NCBI GenBank assembly: GCA_905331475.1
Contig: CAJNYU010000352.1
Location: forward strand, 1-64,000
Direction: 5' to 3'
Length of the DNA: 64,000 bases
DNA from: Rotaria socialis
Taxonomy: Eukaryota > Rotifera > Eurotatoria > Philodinida > Philodinidae
A program made the position numbers and the translations under genes. Under the pieces are notes generated by a model. It worked only from the letters and a program-made list of their open reading frames with translations, ran no database searches and had not been told where the DNA came from. Shown here piece by piece: positions 34,989 to 48,178 of this stretch (position 1 is the first letter of the stretch; each line of letters begins with the position of its first letter).

Positions 34989-37900
34989 TTAGGATAAAAT
35001 CACGTTCAAATACAATTCGCGCTTACTAGTTGCAGTAGCTTCTTGAAGTTGACTTTTTAAACGAAGTACTTCTTGATCATGATCAAGTTGAGTATTTTGC
35101 ATTTCGACCATATATTCATCTAGAAATAAAATGTCACTATTCGAATAAAAATTTTCTAAATATAAGTCTACTTCGTGCTAAGATAAGTCGCGTTTCATAT
35201 TCAGTAATTTTTTCTTTCATGATGTTTTCTTGAGCTTTTCTTTCTTCTGCATATTTTTGTTCCATATTAGCTTCTTTTTCAAGAATATCATCATACATTT
35301 GTTGTAGATCATTTAATTGTTTCATTAATTGATCGTTCACTTTATTATTGTCAGTAGTTTGATTACTATCCTGACTGTTAGTTTGTTTATTTCGATTTTT
35401 AAAATCGTCTAATTCTTGTTTAAGTTTTTCATTTATTTGAGTTAAACTTTCCGTCTATATATATTAAGAAAAAACGAAATAGTTTATTGTAGGCAGAATA
35501 TAACTTACACGTTGACTATATTCAGTTTTTAATTGACTAATTTGTTCTACATTTGTTTCATTTTTTTGTTGTAAATCCTGAATGTCTTTGGTTAATTGAT
35601 TTGTTGTTGTATCATCTGGCAAAAAATAGACAATATATCTTAGTGACGAGAATATGTGAATAGAAATACAAACAATCGTGTTGTAATTGAACATTTTTTG
35701 TTTTCAAAGTTTCAATTTGTTGTTGAAAATCTTCTTGTATTGACATCATTAAATCATTTAATAGTTTTTCATTCTCTTGTTTTTCTTCTCGTAAATTTGC
35801 TAAATCCGATTTAAGATTTTCAACCTCCTGACTGGAAACTTCAAGATTCTTCTGATGCTCATGAATTTGTTGTTTATATTGCAATTCATGTTCTTCAAGA
35901 ATTTGTTTTTGTTGATGTTCTAAAATTAGAAAAGCAAAGTTTAGGAAATAAAAAAAGGACTAATTTACCTCTTTCGTTTAAGTTATTTTGAAGTTTTTTA
36001 TTATCTTGATTTAGTTTACCGATAGTATCAGTCATTTGATGCAATTCCAATTGAAGATCTTGAATGTCAAGAAGTGATTGATCTCGCGTGGTTTGTAATT
36101 CTTTTATTTGAGATTGATAATGAATTTCACGTTCATTCATAGCCATATTCTGTGTCTGTTCTGTAGAGCAGAGTGAAGAGGAAGATAAGAAGAAGAAGAA
36201 AACAAAGAAATCAAATGTAAACCTCGATCTTGTAAGTCAGCTTCAAGTCTTTGCAAATTTTGTTGTAATGTATTGTTGATATCATCGAGTTTCATTTTCT
36301 CTTGTTGTACTTCGGATAGTTGACCGTGAACATGTTCTAATTCGTTTTTAAATTCTTTTATTTGCTGTTCGATTTCTACTTCGCGTTGTTGAAGAGCTTT
36401 ATTTATTCCATGTTCTATCATGGCAAATTATGAGTTTTATTAAAAATGAATAATATGAACTAGCCTCGTTCGTTTAATTCATCGATTTCAAATTGAAATT
36501 GTCTTTGCTTTTTTGCTTGATCGTGTTTTAACGAATCGATAGTTTCATGAAGTTGATTTTCGATGGTGGTTTTCTCTTCGCGTAATTGAATTAATCGGGA
36601 CTGATGATCTTGCAGTTCAAGAAGCGATTGATCTCGTTGAGTTTGTAGTTCTTCTATTTGAGATTGATAATGAATTTCCCGATCGTTCATAGTCATGTTT
36701 TGTGTTTGATCTATACAGTGAAAATTGAGTAGATAGAGGAAACAAAAAACGCCTAAAATAATACCTCGATCCTGTAATTCTACTAATTGTGACTTAACAT
36801 GTTGCGTTTCGAGATTAGCTTGTTCAAGTTTATCTTGAAAATTTTTTATCTGCTGTTCGATTTCTATTTCACGTTGTTCAAGAGCTCGATTCATTCCACG
36901 TTCTATGAAGGAAATGATAAAATGTATGCGAATTCATGATATGATCTAACCTCGTTCATTTAATTCTTCTACTTCAGCTTGGATTGCTTCATATTGTCTT
37001 TCATGATCTTGTTTTAAATTATTGACAGTTTCATTGAACTGATTTTCGATCGTGATTTTCTCTTCTCGTAATTCTTTTATTTGAGCATGATAGTGAACTT
37101 CACGATCATTTATAGCCATATTCTGTGTTTGATCTATAATTAGATAGGGGGAAGAAAAGTGGAGCAGAGAAATATAAAATGTAATAAAACCTCGTTCTTG
37201 TAATTCTATTTTAAGTCTATCGACATCTAGTTTCAATGAATTATTGGTATGGTTGAGTTTCGATTGTTCTTCTTGAAATTTAGCTAATTCAATTTGAACT
37301 CGTTGAGTTTCGAGATTAGCTTGTTCGATTCTATTTTCATAGTCGGTTATTTGTTGTTCGAACTCTGCTTCGCGTTGATGAACCGTTTTATGTGCTTTGC
37401 GCTCTATTAAGACAAAAAAAGAAACAATTTCCAGTAAATAAAAACAATGATAAACCTCGTTCATTTAACTCGCCGATTTCATTTTGAAGTTCGCTGCTTA
37501 GTCGTTCATGATCTTGTTTTAAATTACTGATGATTTCATTCAAGTGATTTTCAAGAGTAGTTTTCTCTTCATGTGATTCACGCAAATGAGACTGAAGATC
37601 ATGAATTTCAAGGAGTGAATGATCTCGCTTGATTTGTAATTCTTTTATTTGAGATTGATAATGAATTTCACGATCGTTCATAGCCATGTTCTGTGTTTGA
37701 TCTATATGATAAAATTTCGTTACAGATAAAACTGGTTTCGCAAAAAAGTGTATGCTTAATTTTTCCTCATAATTCCAAAAAGAAAGGTCATTATCATGTT
37801 TCCTTCGGATGCGCCCTCGGAAAGATCAAGATTATCAAAACTACATTGATCAAACCTCGCTGATGTAATTCATTTTTAAGTGTTTCATAGTCATGTTCAA

Positions 37901-40900
37901 ATTTTATTGTCATATCATTGAGTTGTTTTTCCTGCGTCGCCTTTTCTTCTTGTAAACTTGTTAATTCAGTTCGAAGAACTTGTATTTCGCGACTATCCTG
38001 TTCGCTCTGAATTTGATATTCTTTAATTCGTATTTCAGAAGCATAATCACGTTGTGCGACTGATGTAAGCTCACGATGATCTACGATAGATAGGCAAACA
38101 AGAATCGAGCACGAGAAAAACGAAAAGTGATCATACCTCGCTCAAACAATTCAGCTTTAAGTTTTTCAATTTCTTCTTTTAATGTATTAACTGTATTGCT
38201 GAGTTTTGATTTTTCTTCTTGAAATTTAGCTAATTCAATTTGAACTCGTTGAGTTTCAAGTTGACCACGTTCTACTCGATTTTCATAGTCTTTTATTTGT
38301 TGTTCAAATTCTGCTTCACGTTGATGAACATCTCTATGTGCTTTGTGTTCTATCGGGGAAAAAAAAAGAAAGAATTTCAAGTAAATAAGAGTAATGACAA
38401 ACCTCGCTCATTTAATTCATCGATTTCATTTTGAAGTTCTTTAGATTGTCGTTGATGATCTTGTTCTAAAGTATTGATAGTTTCTTTGCATTGATTTTCG
38501 ATGATTGTTTTTTCTGCTTCAAATTTAGTTAATTGAGATTGTAGTTCTTCGATTTCAACAAACGATTGATTTATTTTGATTTGTAATTCTTTGATTTGCG
38601 ATATATAATGTACTTCACATTCGTTTATAGCCGCGCTTTGTGTGCGATCTACTGGGCGAAAGCAAAAAGTGAAGAATAGAAATCGCTGTAAAATTTAACC
38701 TCGGTCTTGTAATTCAGCGTGAAGTATTTCATAGTCTTGTTTGAACTTCTGCACCATAGATTCCCATTGTTTTTCATCGGTTAACTTTTCTTCTCGTAAA
38801 TTTGTTAGTTCAGTTTGAAGCAATTCTATTTCGCGAACATGTTGATTTATTTTCATTTGATGTTCTTTGATTTGTATTTCATAATAACCTACACGTTCGT
38901 TTAAGATGATATTATGGGTTTGATCTATAGAAATGATTGACTAGAATATACTAAGAATAATACTTATTCGAACCTTTATTTTCTAATTGAGTTAATTGCA
39001 CTTTTAATATTTCATATTGTCGTTCATAATCTTGCTTTAATGTATTAATTGTAGTGTTGAAGTTTTCATCATGTGTAGCTTTTTCTGTTTCTAATTTAGC
39101 TAATTCAGTTTGAATATTTTGAGTTTCTCGCATAGCTTGATTGAGATTATTTTCGTACTGTTTAATTTGCTTTTCATAGAATGTTTCTCGTTCGCTAAGC
39201 GTCACGTTAGATGTTGCTTCTTCGAAAAATCAAAGAAAAAAGTTTTACTTAGAGACACAAGGTTTTTGTACCTCGATTTTGTAATTCTGATTTGAGTATT
39301 TGACATTCTTCTTCTAAATCAGGCACAATACTTTCCTTGTATCGTCTCAGTTCAGTCAATAGATCTTTAATTTTTTTTTCATTGGTGTATTTTTCTTGTT
39401 CGAATGTTGTTAGTTTTAGTCGATTCTAAGAATTTCATAGAGGATTCCTCGAAAGTAAAGGCTTTGTAAAAAAAAAAGGAGTCCTACATTCTCATCTTGT
39501 TTAGTGATTTGATCCATCTTCGATTGATATTCGCTGATTTGCTGTTTGTAGAATGTTTCTTTTTCGTTCCATTGATTAGTTTTACTTTGAAGATCAGCGA
39601 TTTGAAGTTTGAATGTTTCGATTGTTCTTTCTAATTCATCAATATATGTCTTTGCTTGTGTTTCAGATTCCTTCATTTCATGTAGTTGTTTTAATTCTTG
39701 CTGCAATAATTCTTTTTCATCTGTTAAAATTTGATTAATAGTTTCAAGTTGAGCAAGTTTTTCATTTGTTTCTGCGAAATTTTCGATTCCGTTGACAGAC
39801 AATACTAGTTGAGGATCATTAATTAACTGTTCTAGATTCGATTCCGGAGATTGATATTCTTCAAGTTGAAATTGTAAATTTTCTAAGCGTTGCCTTAATT
39901 GAACTTGCTCTTGTATTAAATGTGCGTTTTGATTTTCTTTTACTTCATATTGGTGCTGTAATGTTGTGATTTGTTGTTTCATGCTATGAATTTTTTCTAA
40001 TGATTCTGAAAGTTCTAAATGATCCTTTTGGTGTTCCTTTTTAAATTTCTCAATCGATTTATCTTTTTCATTCAGTTTTTCACGTAGATTTGATACTTCT
40101 GCTGGCGATGACAAGGTTCTGATTGTTTTTAAATCAGTAGAAAAATTAGGTTGCGGAATTTTTTTCGGTGATCGCGGTGGAAACAAATTCATACTGTTTG
40201 GTGAATTTGAAATTTCGGAAATGTTCGAATTTGGACTAGGTGAATCACGAAAATGATCAAAGGAATCGGTGGAAATCATCGATTGTCTTTGAAATGATCG
40301 TGAGTCGCTCGAATTACTGGCGACTTTTTCAACATGATGTAAAGGAACAAGTACGCCATATCGATGTTGACATTTAAAGTATCGTATGCCATCAACTTTA
40401 CCATCATGTTTACCCGATGGATCATCTAATTTAATACCACACCATATACCATCATCGACATGAAATTTACCAATGTATTTTAGAGTACCGTATTTTTTTC
40501 CACGAATAATGACTCGATCATCTAGCTCAAGATTTATAGTGGATGGTGGGTGATTGGTTGCATTGTTGGTTTCTTCTAGTAAATAGAACAAATGAGTTTT
40601 ATGAATATTAAAAATAGCTTTTTTTGTTCAAGTCATTATAGTGAAAAGTGTGAAACAAGTCTTCTGCTTTTTTTTGTAAGAGATAATGTAATTTTCTCGT
40701 AAGAAAATTGTCGATGAATACCTATAGTAGGAAGTATTGATGGGGTATATACTGAGTTTCTTTGAGAAGCACCATTCAGTGATAAACGTTGAACTGTATC
40801 ACGCCGACAGAAAAGGCCGCGATTGGCATCCGTTTCAAAATAGCGAATACCGCCATGTGTACCATCTAAAAGCAACAAATAGATTTCTTTCCTGAATCGT

Positions 40901-41506
40901 GCTATTGTATAAGTACAAAACTGAGTCCTAATCGGAAGCACCATATCTCAGATCATATTGCGATATTGTGATTAGGCTATTTTAAGGAATTTCAAACAAA
41001 TATGTTTTGTTAAACTCTAAATTCAAAAGTCCTATCTGTATGTTCTTATTACTACTGAATATATCCGTTTCTCGAAACAAAACAAAAATGTATTATGAAT
41101 CGGAGAAGAATGGATTGGTGCTTCCAATAGAGATTCATTCATTTAACATCATAGAAATGTATATCGGTAGTTTATAAGAGTCAACAAATTCTCTTGAAAC
41201 CATACTTACCATTTTTGCCGTGAGCTTCATCAAGAATTATGCCAATCCATTCGCCTAGTTTACAAAATCTTGAATGCATTAGATGATTAAACAGTCAATC
41301 AAACCTGCAGCAAAGTTTGTTGAACCAATGAATGCTACTGTGCCCGACTCTCCACGAACGGTAACTCGATCATCAATTCTCAATTCACCATTCGGTGTAT
41401 CTTCTCTAAAGGGACTTCTTCGCTGAGGACTTGATGGGGTGAGTGATCGACGAAAAGCTGATTTTGGTGGCGATAATGATGTTCTATGTGTCGGTAATTT
41501 ACTCAT
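34989..41506 (-). CDS. CLIP1: CLIP-170-like protein: two CAP-Gly domains and long coiled coil
   Basis: Twenty-one exons (5' to 3': 41305-41506, 41210-41254, 40722-40865, 39488-40575, 39272-39425, then fourteen coiled-coil exons down to 35674, 35509-35615, 35172-35454, 34989-35119) give about 1654 residues in one frame. CAP-Gly 1 spans about residues 43-108 with the canonical GKNDG motif completed across an intron; CAP-Gly 2 spans about 147-215 with GKHDG. CAP-Gly domains bind the EEY/F tail of tubulin and EB1, so this is a microtubule plus-end tracking protein. A Ser/Pro linker follows CAP-Gly 2, then about 1400 residues of heptad-rich coiled coil. The C-terminal CCHC zinc knuckles of vertebrate CLIP-170 are not seen; the protein ends in KRELYLNVILS. 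One intron (at 36464) begins with GC instead of GT. Confidence 0.92.
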
Positions 41507-43056
41507 TTAGAAATCTAGAGAATATTTCTTAGATACATTTATATGAATAGGATTGAATCAAATGAACTATATGTTTCATCTGATAGAAAATTCAAGGAAC
41601 CTAAAACATCAGAATGATACAAGCACTACAAATCGGTTGAATTCACAAAACCAAACGCAATGAATCAAATCATATTTTCTATATTATTTATAGTGATAAG
41701 AGAAAAGCATATTTATGAATGAAAAATCACAACTTTCGATGTTTCTTGTTTCTGTACAATGATACAGAGATTCTTGTACGATAGTATTTTTCATATCACT
41801 TTTTTACTAAGTCATTTACGCAAAAATCATTTTATCGATCATCATCATCAAAAGGAAACGTTAGCAACAGTTTCAGTCGAATTAGCTTATATCCTCTGCT
41901 TGTTGACAGCAGTACCAAGAAACTATCTAAATAGACTTCTATAAATACAGCAAGAGCTTTCACTTGATATAGAATAGATCGGTGATATTCGGATGATCAT
42001 TTTTCATCGTTAGCTTATCTTTCACCGTACGCGTGGAAATTCTGATTCAATCATTGTTTTCATGGGTTGACCCACACTAGCAATTATCTGATAATTGAAT
42101 TACAATAGAGCAAACAGAGCACTTTGAGCAATCATATACGGATTCAGCTTATGTTTTTCTTACAGTTTTCCTATATCTATCCTTGTAATCTCATTGTCGA
42201 TAGAATGCCAAGATTTGTGACGTTGAAAGATTGTTCATTTACCCAAATGACTACTGATACTGAAATAAATAACAAATTGATTTCAAAGCTTGTTGATGGT
42301 GAATTTTCTTTTTCTTGTTTTCGCATACAATGAAGAACAACACAATGGATGCAAGTATGAGAAAATACTCCAGTAGAAAATAGTTAGCTATAAAATGTAA
42401 CAAAAATAGTTTAGATTCGTTCGGCAAAACTGATACAAGGACAATAGTATACTGTCCACAACAAAATACAAAGCACATTCTAAAATATGCCATCGGCGGA
42501 TGTGCTTTTTAGAATGAAATATTTTAGTGAATTACAACTTTTTCGTACGATTCAGATTGTCGAGATATTCAACTTATAATATTTATTTTCATTGATCGTT
42601 CTGGATAATTCAGTCAAGCTTTATGTGATCTATAGTTCTCTTTCGCCTTGCATGTCTACTCGCTGAAAATTCTTTTTTAAACGAAATTCCACGAATACTA
42701 GTCTGGATTAGATTTTATAATATCACAATCGTTCTACAACAATGAGTGACTCGAATTTCTCTATTGTTATGCAGTTTTACTACATGAATTTGTTTTTATC
42801 AGACTCTAATTGAATTTCCTATGAAATAAAGTTTCGAACCACATGACTACTCTCTCATTGTACAGTTGTGCTAGTAGAAATTAGAACTTTAGACTCGTAC
42901 GAATTCGCCCACTGGTAGATTTAGTAAGTTCAAGTATGAGCTGCTCAGATTACCTAGCTCGGTAATGCGAATCATAGTTGAATATGATTTTAATTTTTCA
43001 AAATGATCGTACCAAAAAATTGAAATTCACTTGGTTTATATACAACACTTTATTAT
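41507..43056. other. Intergenic, nothing recognised
   Basis: Lies between the 5' end of the CLIP-like gene and the 3' end of the receptor kinase gene. Open frames at 41759-41944 and 42124-42333 have no recognisable character. Confidence 0.5.
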
Positions 43057-45927
43057 CTATTGACTTCGATAGTTTCTCAGTTGCTCCTTAATCACACAAC
43101 TACTCGGCCGACATGCTGGGTTTTCAGCCCATAGTTCTTCGCATGAACCAAATATAGAACTAAAAATCTAAATAAAAAAAGAAATTTTCTTTGTTCATTC
43201 TATGTGAATAATAAATTTCTTTTTACTGAATGATTTTTCCATCGAGGTGAAGGTGGTGGTCGAATTTTTCTTATACATAAAACTTCTTGCATTTGCTCAA
43301 ACGTTGGATTATTCGGTAAAACATCTACATAAGGAATTTGATATACATCAGCATCATTTTCTAATTGAAAATAATTTGATAGAAAAAATATTTCAAAGAG
43401 AAAAATGAGTTTGCAAACCTTCAGGTGTTGTTTGGCACCTTCGTAATATTTCCCAATAAACAAGTCCTAATGCATAAAGATCAGCTGCTTTATATGACTC
43501 AAAGCTTAGACCATTGAATGACCTATCAAGGATTTCCGGGGCCATGTAACCTAAACAACCAAATGCATAAAATTCTTCGAGCTTTTCTCTTCTTACGTAT
43601 AGTGCCAACACGACGATTTGGAGTTATGTCAATAACAGAAGGTTCTTGATTATGATTAAGCAATTCATTGCTGTTTAGACGAATTTCTCGAACTGCAAGG
43701 CCTAAATCTGCTATACAGCATGATAAATCATCTTTAACTAAAATATTTTTGGTTTTAATATCTCTATGTGCAAGAGCCGGCTTCCCTTGAAAAGAAAAGA
43801 AAAATAAATAAAAACTAGTTGAATTTCGGAAGAAGAAAAAGTTCGAACCATTTGTCGCTACGATCGATTTATGTAGATAAAAAAGACCATCAGCGATAGT
43901 GTACATCATAGTGATCATAATCGGAACTGTTATTGTATGATTATTAAGGTAATCATAAACAGAACCATTTTCATGGTATTCTGTACCTATCCAAAGTTCC
44001 ATACCATTTGAAGAGTCCTTGAATGAAACGAAAGTAGATTTTTCTTTTCTATTCATGACAATCGATCGAAATTATGATTCTCTAAGAAATAAGCGGCTTT
44101 ATAACTGATTACGATTAGAGTGAATACTATCTAATCATATTTTGTTTGCATTTATTTCAGATGCAAAAGTGAATTTCAATAAATGATGATGATGATTTCC
44201 GATATCCTATTATTTTATTTGATGTCACTGTCGATGACAATGTCACACTGTTCGTCTCTATCCGGATATTTAAATTTTACGCATGACGTAAGGAAATCAA
44301 CAACAATGCGCAAAAACTTCCGAGAGTCACGCACATGGAAATGATAGAATGCTAATTATTCTAAATGACGTGCTGAAATGTCTTTTGAGGTCAAAATTAT
44401 TTATCATATGACTGACTGCCGTTCTTGTTTACTATGATCGATGACTACTAAACTTACTGATTTAAAAGATCACTCAGTTCATTCTAAGAAAGATGAAGAC
44501 GAAATTTTCATACTAATCTATCAGGATTTACACTTGTTTCAGCTGTAATATTTTCTACAAAGCTATCAGAAATTTTTTGAAAACAAATTGGCATGATAAA
44601 GAAAATAACAGGCGCATTCGCTTTTCATGATTTATTATCAGTACATAGCAATCATTGTGCGATAGGTCTCATGGTTTTTTTTTGTGCTCGTGAAAAGGTC
44701 AAATATATCTCAGTGTTCTCTTATGCACGCAAATCATATCGACCCTTTATTCTAGCTTTTAGTATTATTCATTAGTAAAGTTAAAAATTCTATGATACTG
44801 CTTTTACATACTATATTGTCGGCTGCAATGTATCGAAGAATATTTTGATGATTTAAATGAAAGTCCTCATAAATTTGAACTTCTCGTATCCATGAACATT
44901 CTTCATTTGATAGACGGATTTTTACAGCGATTGGATCATTATGCCATATACCACGATAAACAGTGCCATAAGCGCCAAAACCAATTTTTTTCTCTAATGT
45001 TACTTCAGTTGCAAAACTTCCAGGTGATAGTAGAACTCCTAAAAAGAAATTCATTTTTTTGAATTTTAGTAAAACATCTTTCTAAGATAACGTACTGGAT
45101 TCATTCGAATTGCTGGGCGTTTCATCCGGATTGGAATCACTATCACCATTTGATATTGAATGTTTTGAACCAGGCAAATATGATACAAGTATACCTGATT
45201 TTCTATTCGATTGTCTAGTTTGATTAGAATTCGAGGAATTTCTTCGAAAAGAAAAAACAATATTCTTCGAAAGCGTTTAAAATTCTTTTGTTTTTGAGTG
45301 CATACCGTTTTCGTTGAATATGAATTGCAATAAATACAAATATCACAACAAGTAAAAGAATCGATAGAATAATAATAATGATCATTAATCGCTTTGAAAA
45401 ATAATCAGGTTTAGCTTTTTCTTAAAAGACAAGCATCATAATTATGGACATGCATTTTTATGCAGATTGAGAATTACTTGTTCCTCCAAGAGTCTCTCGT
45501 ATATCACTTGCGAATTGATCACGATCATTACAATAGTTTTTATCTGAACAACAAATAATAAATCGGTCGGATTGATTACCGTTACACATAATTCGTGTAA
45601 TAATGAACTCATTATAGATACATCTAAACGAATAAAATATAGATCGTAAAGTAAATACATAAATATCTATGTTTTATACCCGGCCGTAAGATGAATAGAA
45701 TTATCAGAGTTCTCTTTCGTCCAAGTTTCATAACAAACATGCTCAGGATGTGTTAGTCGACAAGTTCGAGTATTTGAATCACATTGTTCATCTTCAGTAC
45801 ATAGACATGCTATATTTATTTTTTGTTGTGTACCATCAATGGGAATAGATACGGTATCGTCATGGTTTTCTTCACTAATGACAGTTACAGAGATAACAAT
45901 AATAAGTAAGAGTGTGCTTTTTATCAT
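43057..45927 (-). CDS. TGF-beta superfamily type I receptor serine/threonine kinase
   Basis: Ten exons (45680-45927, 45478-45623, 45306-45420, 45096-45241, 44812-45038, 43848-44017, 43597-43785, 43419-43550, 43227-43360, 43057-43167) encode about 538 residues. There is a signal peptide ([18 protein letters not shown]), a Cys-rich ectodomain ending in the receptor box [10 protein letters not shown], one TM segment (about 143-163), then a kinase: glycine loop [13 protein letters not shown]-type lysine in IAVKI, the type I motif [32 protein letters not shown] in place of DFG (as in type I receptors), and GTIRYMAPE. The best matches from memory are ALK-type receptors, which bind BMP/activin/TGF-beta and phosphorylate SMADs. 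The juxtamembrane exon is Ser/Asn-rich but lacks the usual TTSGSGSG of the GS box. One exon border (43848/44017) has a one-base uncertainty. Confidence 0.92.
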
Positions 45928-46560
45928 CTGAATATGAAAATTACTCGTTGAAGTAGAATACCTTCTATTTGCCTAAGTATAATAACTTTGTTTCATAACT
46001 CAGATGCGAGGAAGATTTTTCTTTTTACATACAGAATACCGTAGAATAAAAAAATGCTGGATTCCCTTTTGCTAGTAGACTGTTGAAAACATGTGCAGGA
46101 ACGAAAAAAGAAAGCACGAGAATATTTATCGTAGAAAAAAAATTTTTTTTTGCAAAGTCGGTTTCACGTTATGTTCCGCTGAAAGATGTCGCGATATATT
46201 GATGTAAATAAATGCTAATAGTACCTACGCAAAAATATGCCTCAAAGGTTAAAAAGAAACCGCCATTATTATATTTTATTCAAATGTAATTCAATAGTTA
46301 TATAATTATAATCTGTATCACAGTAATTATTAATTTATTGTAGAAGATAAATATAAGAAGATTTACTTCTTACAACGACAATCCCACTTGAAGTTTATCA
46401 TGGTGAACTGTCTATGGATGAAAGCACCCAACGATTTTCTATCTCTGTCAAAAAAAATATGTATGAGAGAGAATTTTTTGGCAATTGAACGAATCGTTTT
46501 CGGGAAATTTATTCAAAATTGTAATACCTATGTGATAGATACATTTTTGAATTTCGCGCT
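45928..46560. other. Divergent promoter region
   Basis: Separates the divergently transcribed receptor gene (minus) and the gene at 46561 (plus). No TATA box or other motif stands out. Confidence 0.5.
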
Positions 46561-47220
46561 ATGAAACATTTTGATTTTCTTACATCGTTTTTCTACTGTA
46601 TGTCATTTACAATGAATAAAAATTTTTCTGAAAATCATTCTCGTTCTGATTCTCAAATAGACGATAGGAGATCAGCAAGTTCATCAATTCCATTATCAAA
46701 TTCATTTGAACGTCGTACATTAGCTAAGATATATCAACAGATACCAACAACAATTCAAACGCTAGCTAGCCTTTGTCAACTGCTCGACGATTATCCGTTA
46801 TCAGAAATGAAACTTGAACAAGTTGAACAAGGCACCGTAGACAGTATTTTATGGAATGAAGGTCATTCGTGTCCGATTGCAATAGATCAAAATAATCATT
46901 TAGTAAAATTTCGACAGTCAATACGTGAATATATTCATGAATTTCTTGAATTTGCACAACAAATTCTTATATTCTCCAATGAAAATAATGAAATACAAAA
47001 ATCTGTAAACTATTTAAGTATGTTAAACGACTACCGAATCAAACGACAATCGGCATATAATTATTTTTCTGATCATTATAAAGTAGATGGTTCGATGCTA
47101 ATCTTAAATAATATTGATAGACAGCAATATCATGAACTTCGATTAATTGCTTTAAATTTACGACAATTCTTTTTAAAACTAATCACATTTATTAGTCCAA
47201 AGTTTTCAACTTTAGAATAA
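46561..47220 (+). CDS. Unrecognised 219-residue protein, single exon
   Basis: An uninterrupted frame with normal protein composition: a polar, Ser-rich N-terminus (HSRSDSQIDDRRSASSSIPL), then mostly helical, with segments RTLAKIYQQIPTTIQTLASL, FRQSIREYIHEFLEFAQQIL and YHELRLIALNLRQFFLKL. In-frame Met codons at residues 1, 14 and 18 leave the start uncertain; MNKNFSEN (residue 18) looks the more natural start because the first 17 residues are hydrophobic and non-charged without a signal-peptide shape. No domain recognised. I suspect a helical-bundle cytosolic protein. Coding is likely because an open frame this long is unusual in this AT-rich DNA. Confidence 0.7.
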   Translation: MKHFDFLTSFFYCMSFTMNKNFSENHSRSDSQIDDRRSASSSIPLSNSFERRTLAKIYQQIPTTIQTLASLCQLLDDYPLSEMKLEQVEQGTVDSILWNEGHSCPIAIDQNNHLVKFRQSIREYIHEFLEFAQQILIFSNENNEIQKSVNYLSMLNDYRIKRQSAYNYFSDHYKVDGSMLILNNIDRQQYHELRLIALNLRQFFLKLITFISPKFSTLE

Positions 47221-48178
47221 AAGTACAAGATTACTTACTCACTCGACCCATAGTTGCTTCTTTCGATAACATGACATACGTGGCTTCTATTTTTGTATGA
47301 ATAACGCTCTTGTTCGTTGCTCGATTTTCAAAATACGTACATACATTTCGGCCTTGTACAGCTTGTCATTTTGTTTGATTGTATCGATTACTTGATGGTT
47401 ACAGCTATTTACGTGTGTTTTTCCCTCACGTTGGAAATAAATTCAATCAGGCGTACACGTCAACACGTCAACACGTATACATTTATTCATTTTATTTTTT
47501 TTATCTCTTCTATTACAATTATGTTGTTCTACCGTAAGTTTCTTTTTTGTTTTTATTGATTTTTTTCAATGATTGCCTATGTGCGTGATCCTTCATTTGG
47601 ATTTCTTGAAGAAAAAAACCATAAAACAATCATTTGTTTTATTTACTTCATACATAGAAGACGCACTTGAAACAAAAGTCGTAAGAATCAAAAATTACAA
47701 ATAATAAAACAGTAAATACGGCTTCTATTTTTCTCCTACAATCATTCTTGCAACTAAATTATACAGCCATATGTGATATTGCCACGAGGAGATGAACAAG
47801 AACAGAAAAAAAATTATTATCTATACCGATATGTATAAGACTTCGATGTATTAGTATCTTCTTCACTTTTCCTCTTCTATTCAAATGCGACGACGCACAG
47901 AATTTAAAACGAAGATGAGATGTATGACATCTTCGTCGTCATCGCCTCGTTTTTCTCGTACATTTGATTTACTATTGAGTCAAGTAAGACAAAGAAGTAT
48001 TCTTGACAAAAGAAAAAAACAACTTTTTTTTCAAATATTCTCTAAACTTTGCTTCTGTTTTGTTAAATTAGTTTCCTGATTTAGCCGATCTATCAATCAA
48101 ATCGACTCTAGAGACATCACCAGTAAGAAAATTTTGTTTACTTTTCCATAAAAAAAAGTTGTTTTATTCTAATAGATA
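47221..48178. other. Intergenic, 5' region of the LIM gene
   Basis: Open frames at 47317-47559 and 47885-48079 are hydrophobic or low complexity and are not called. Confidence 0.5.
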
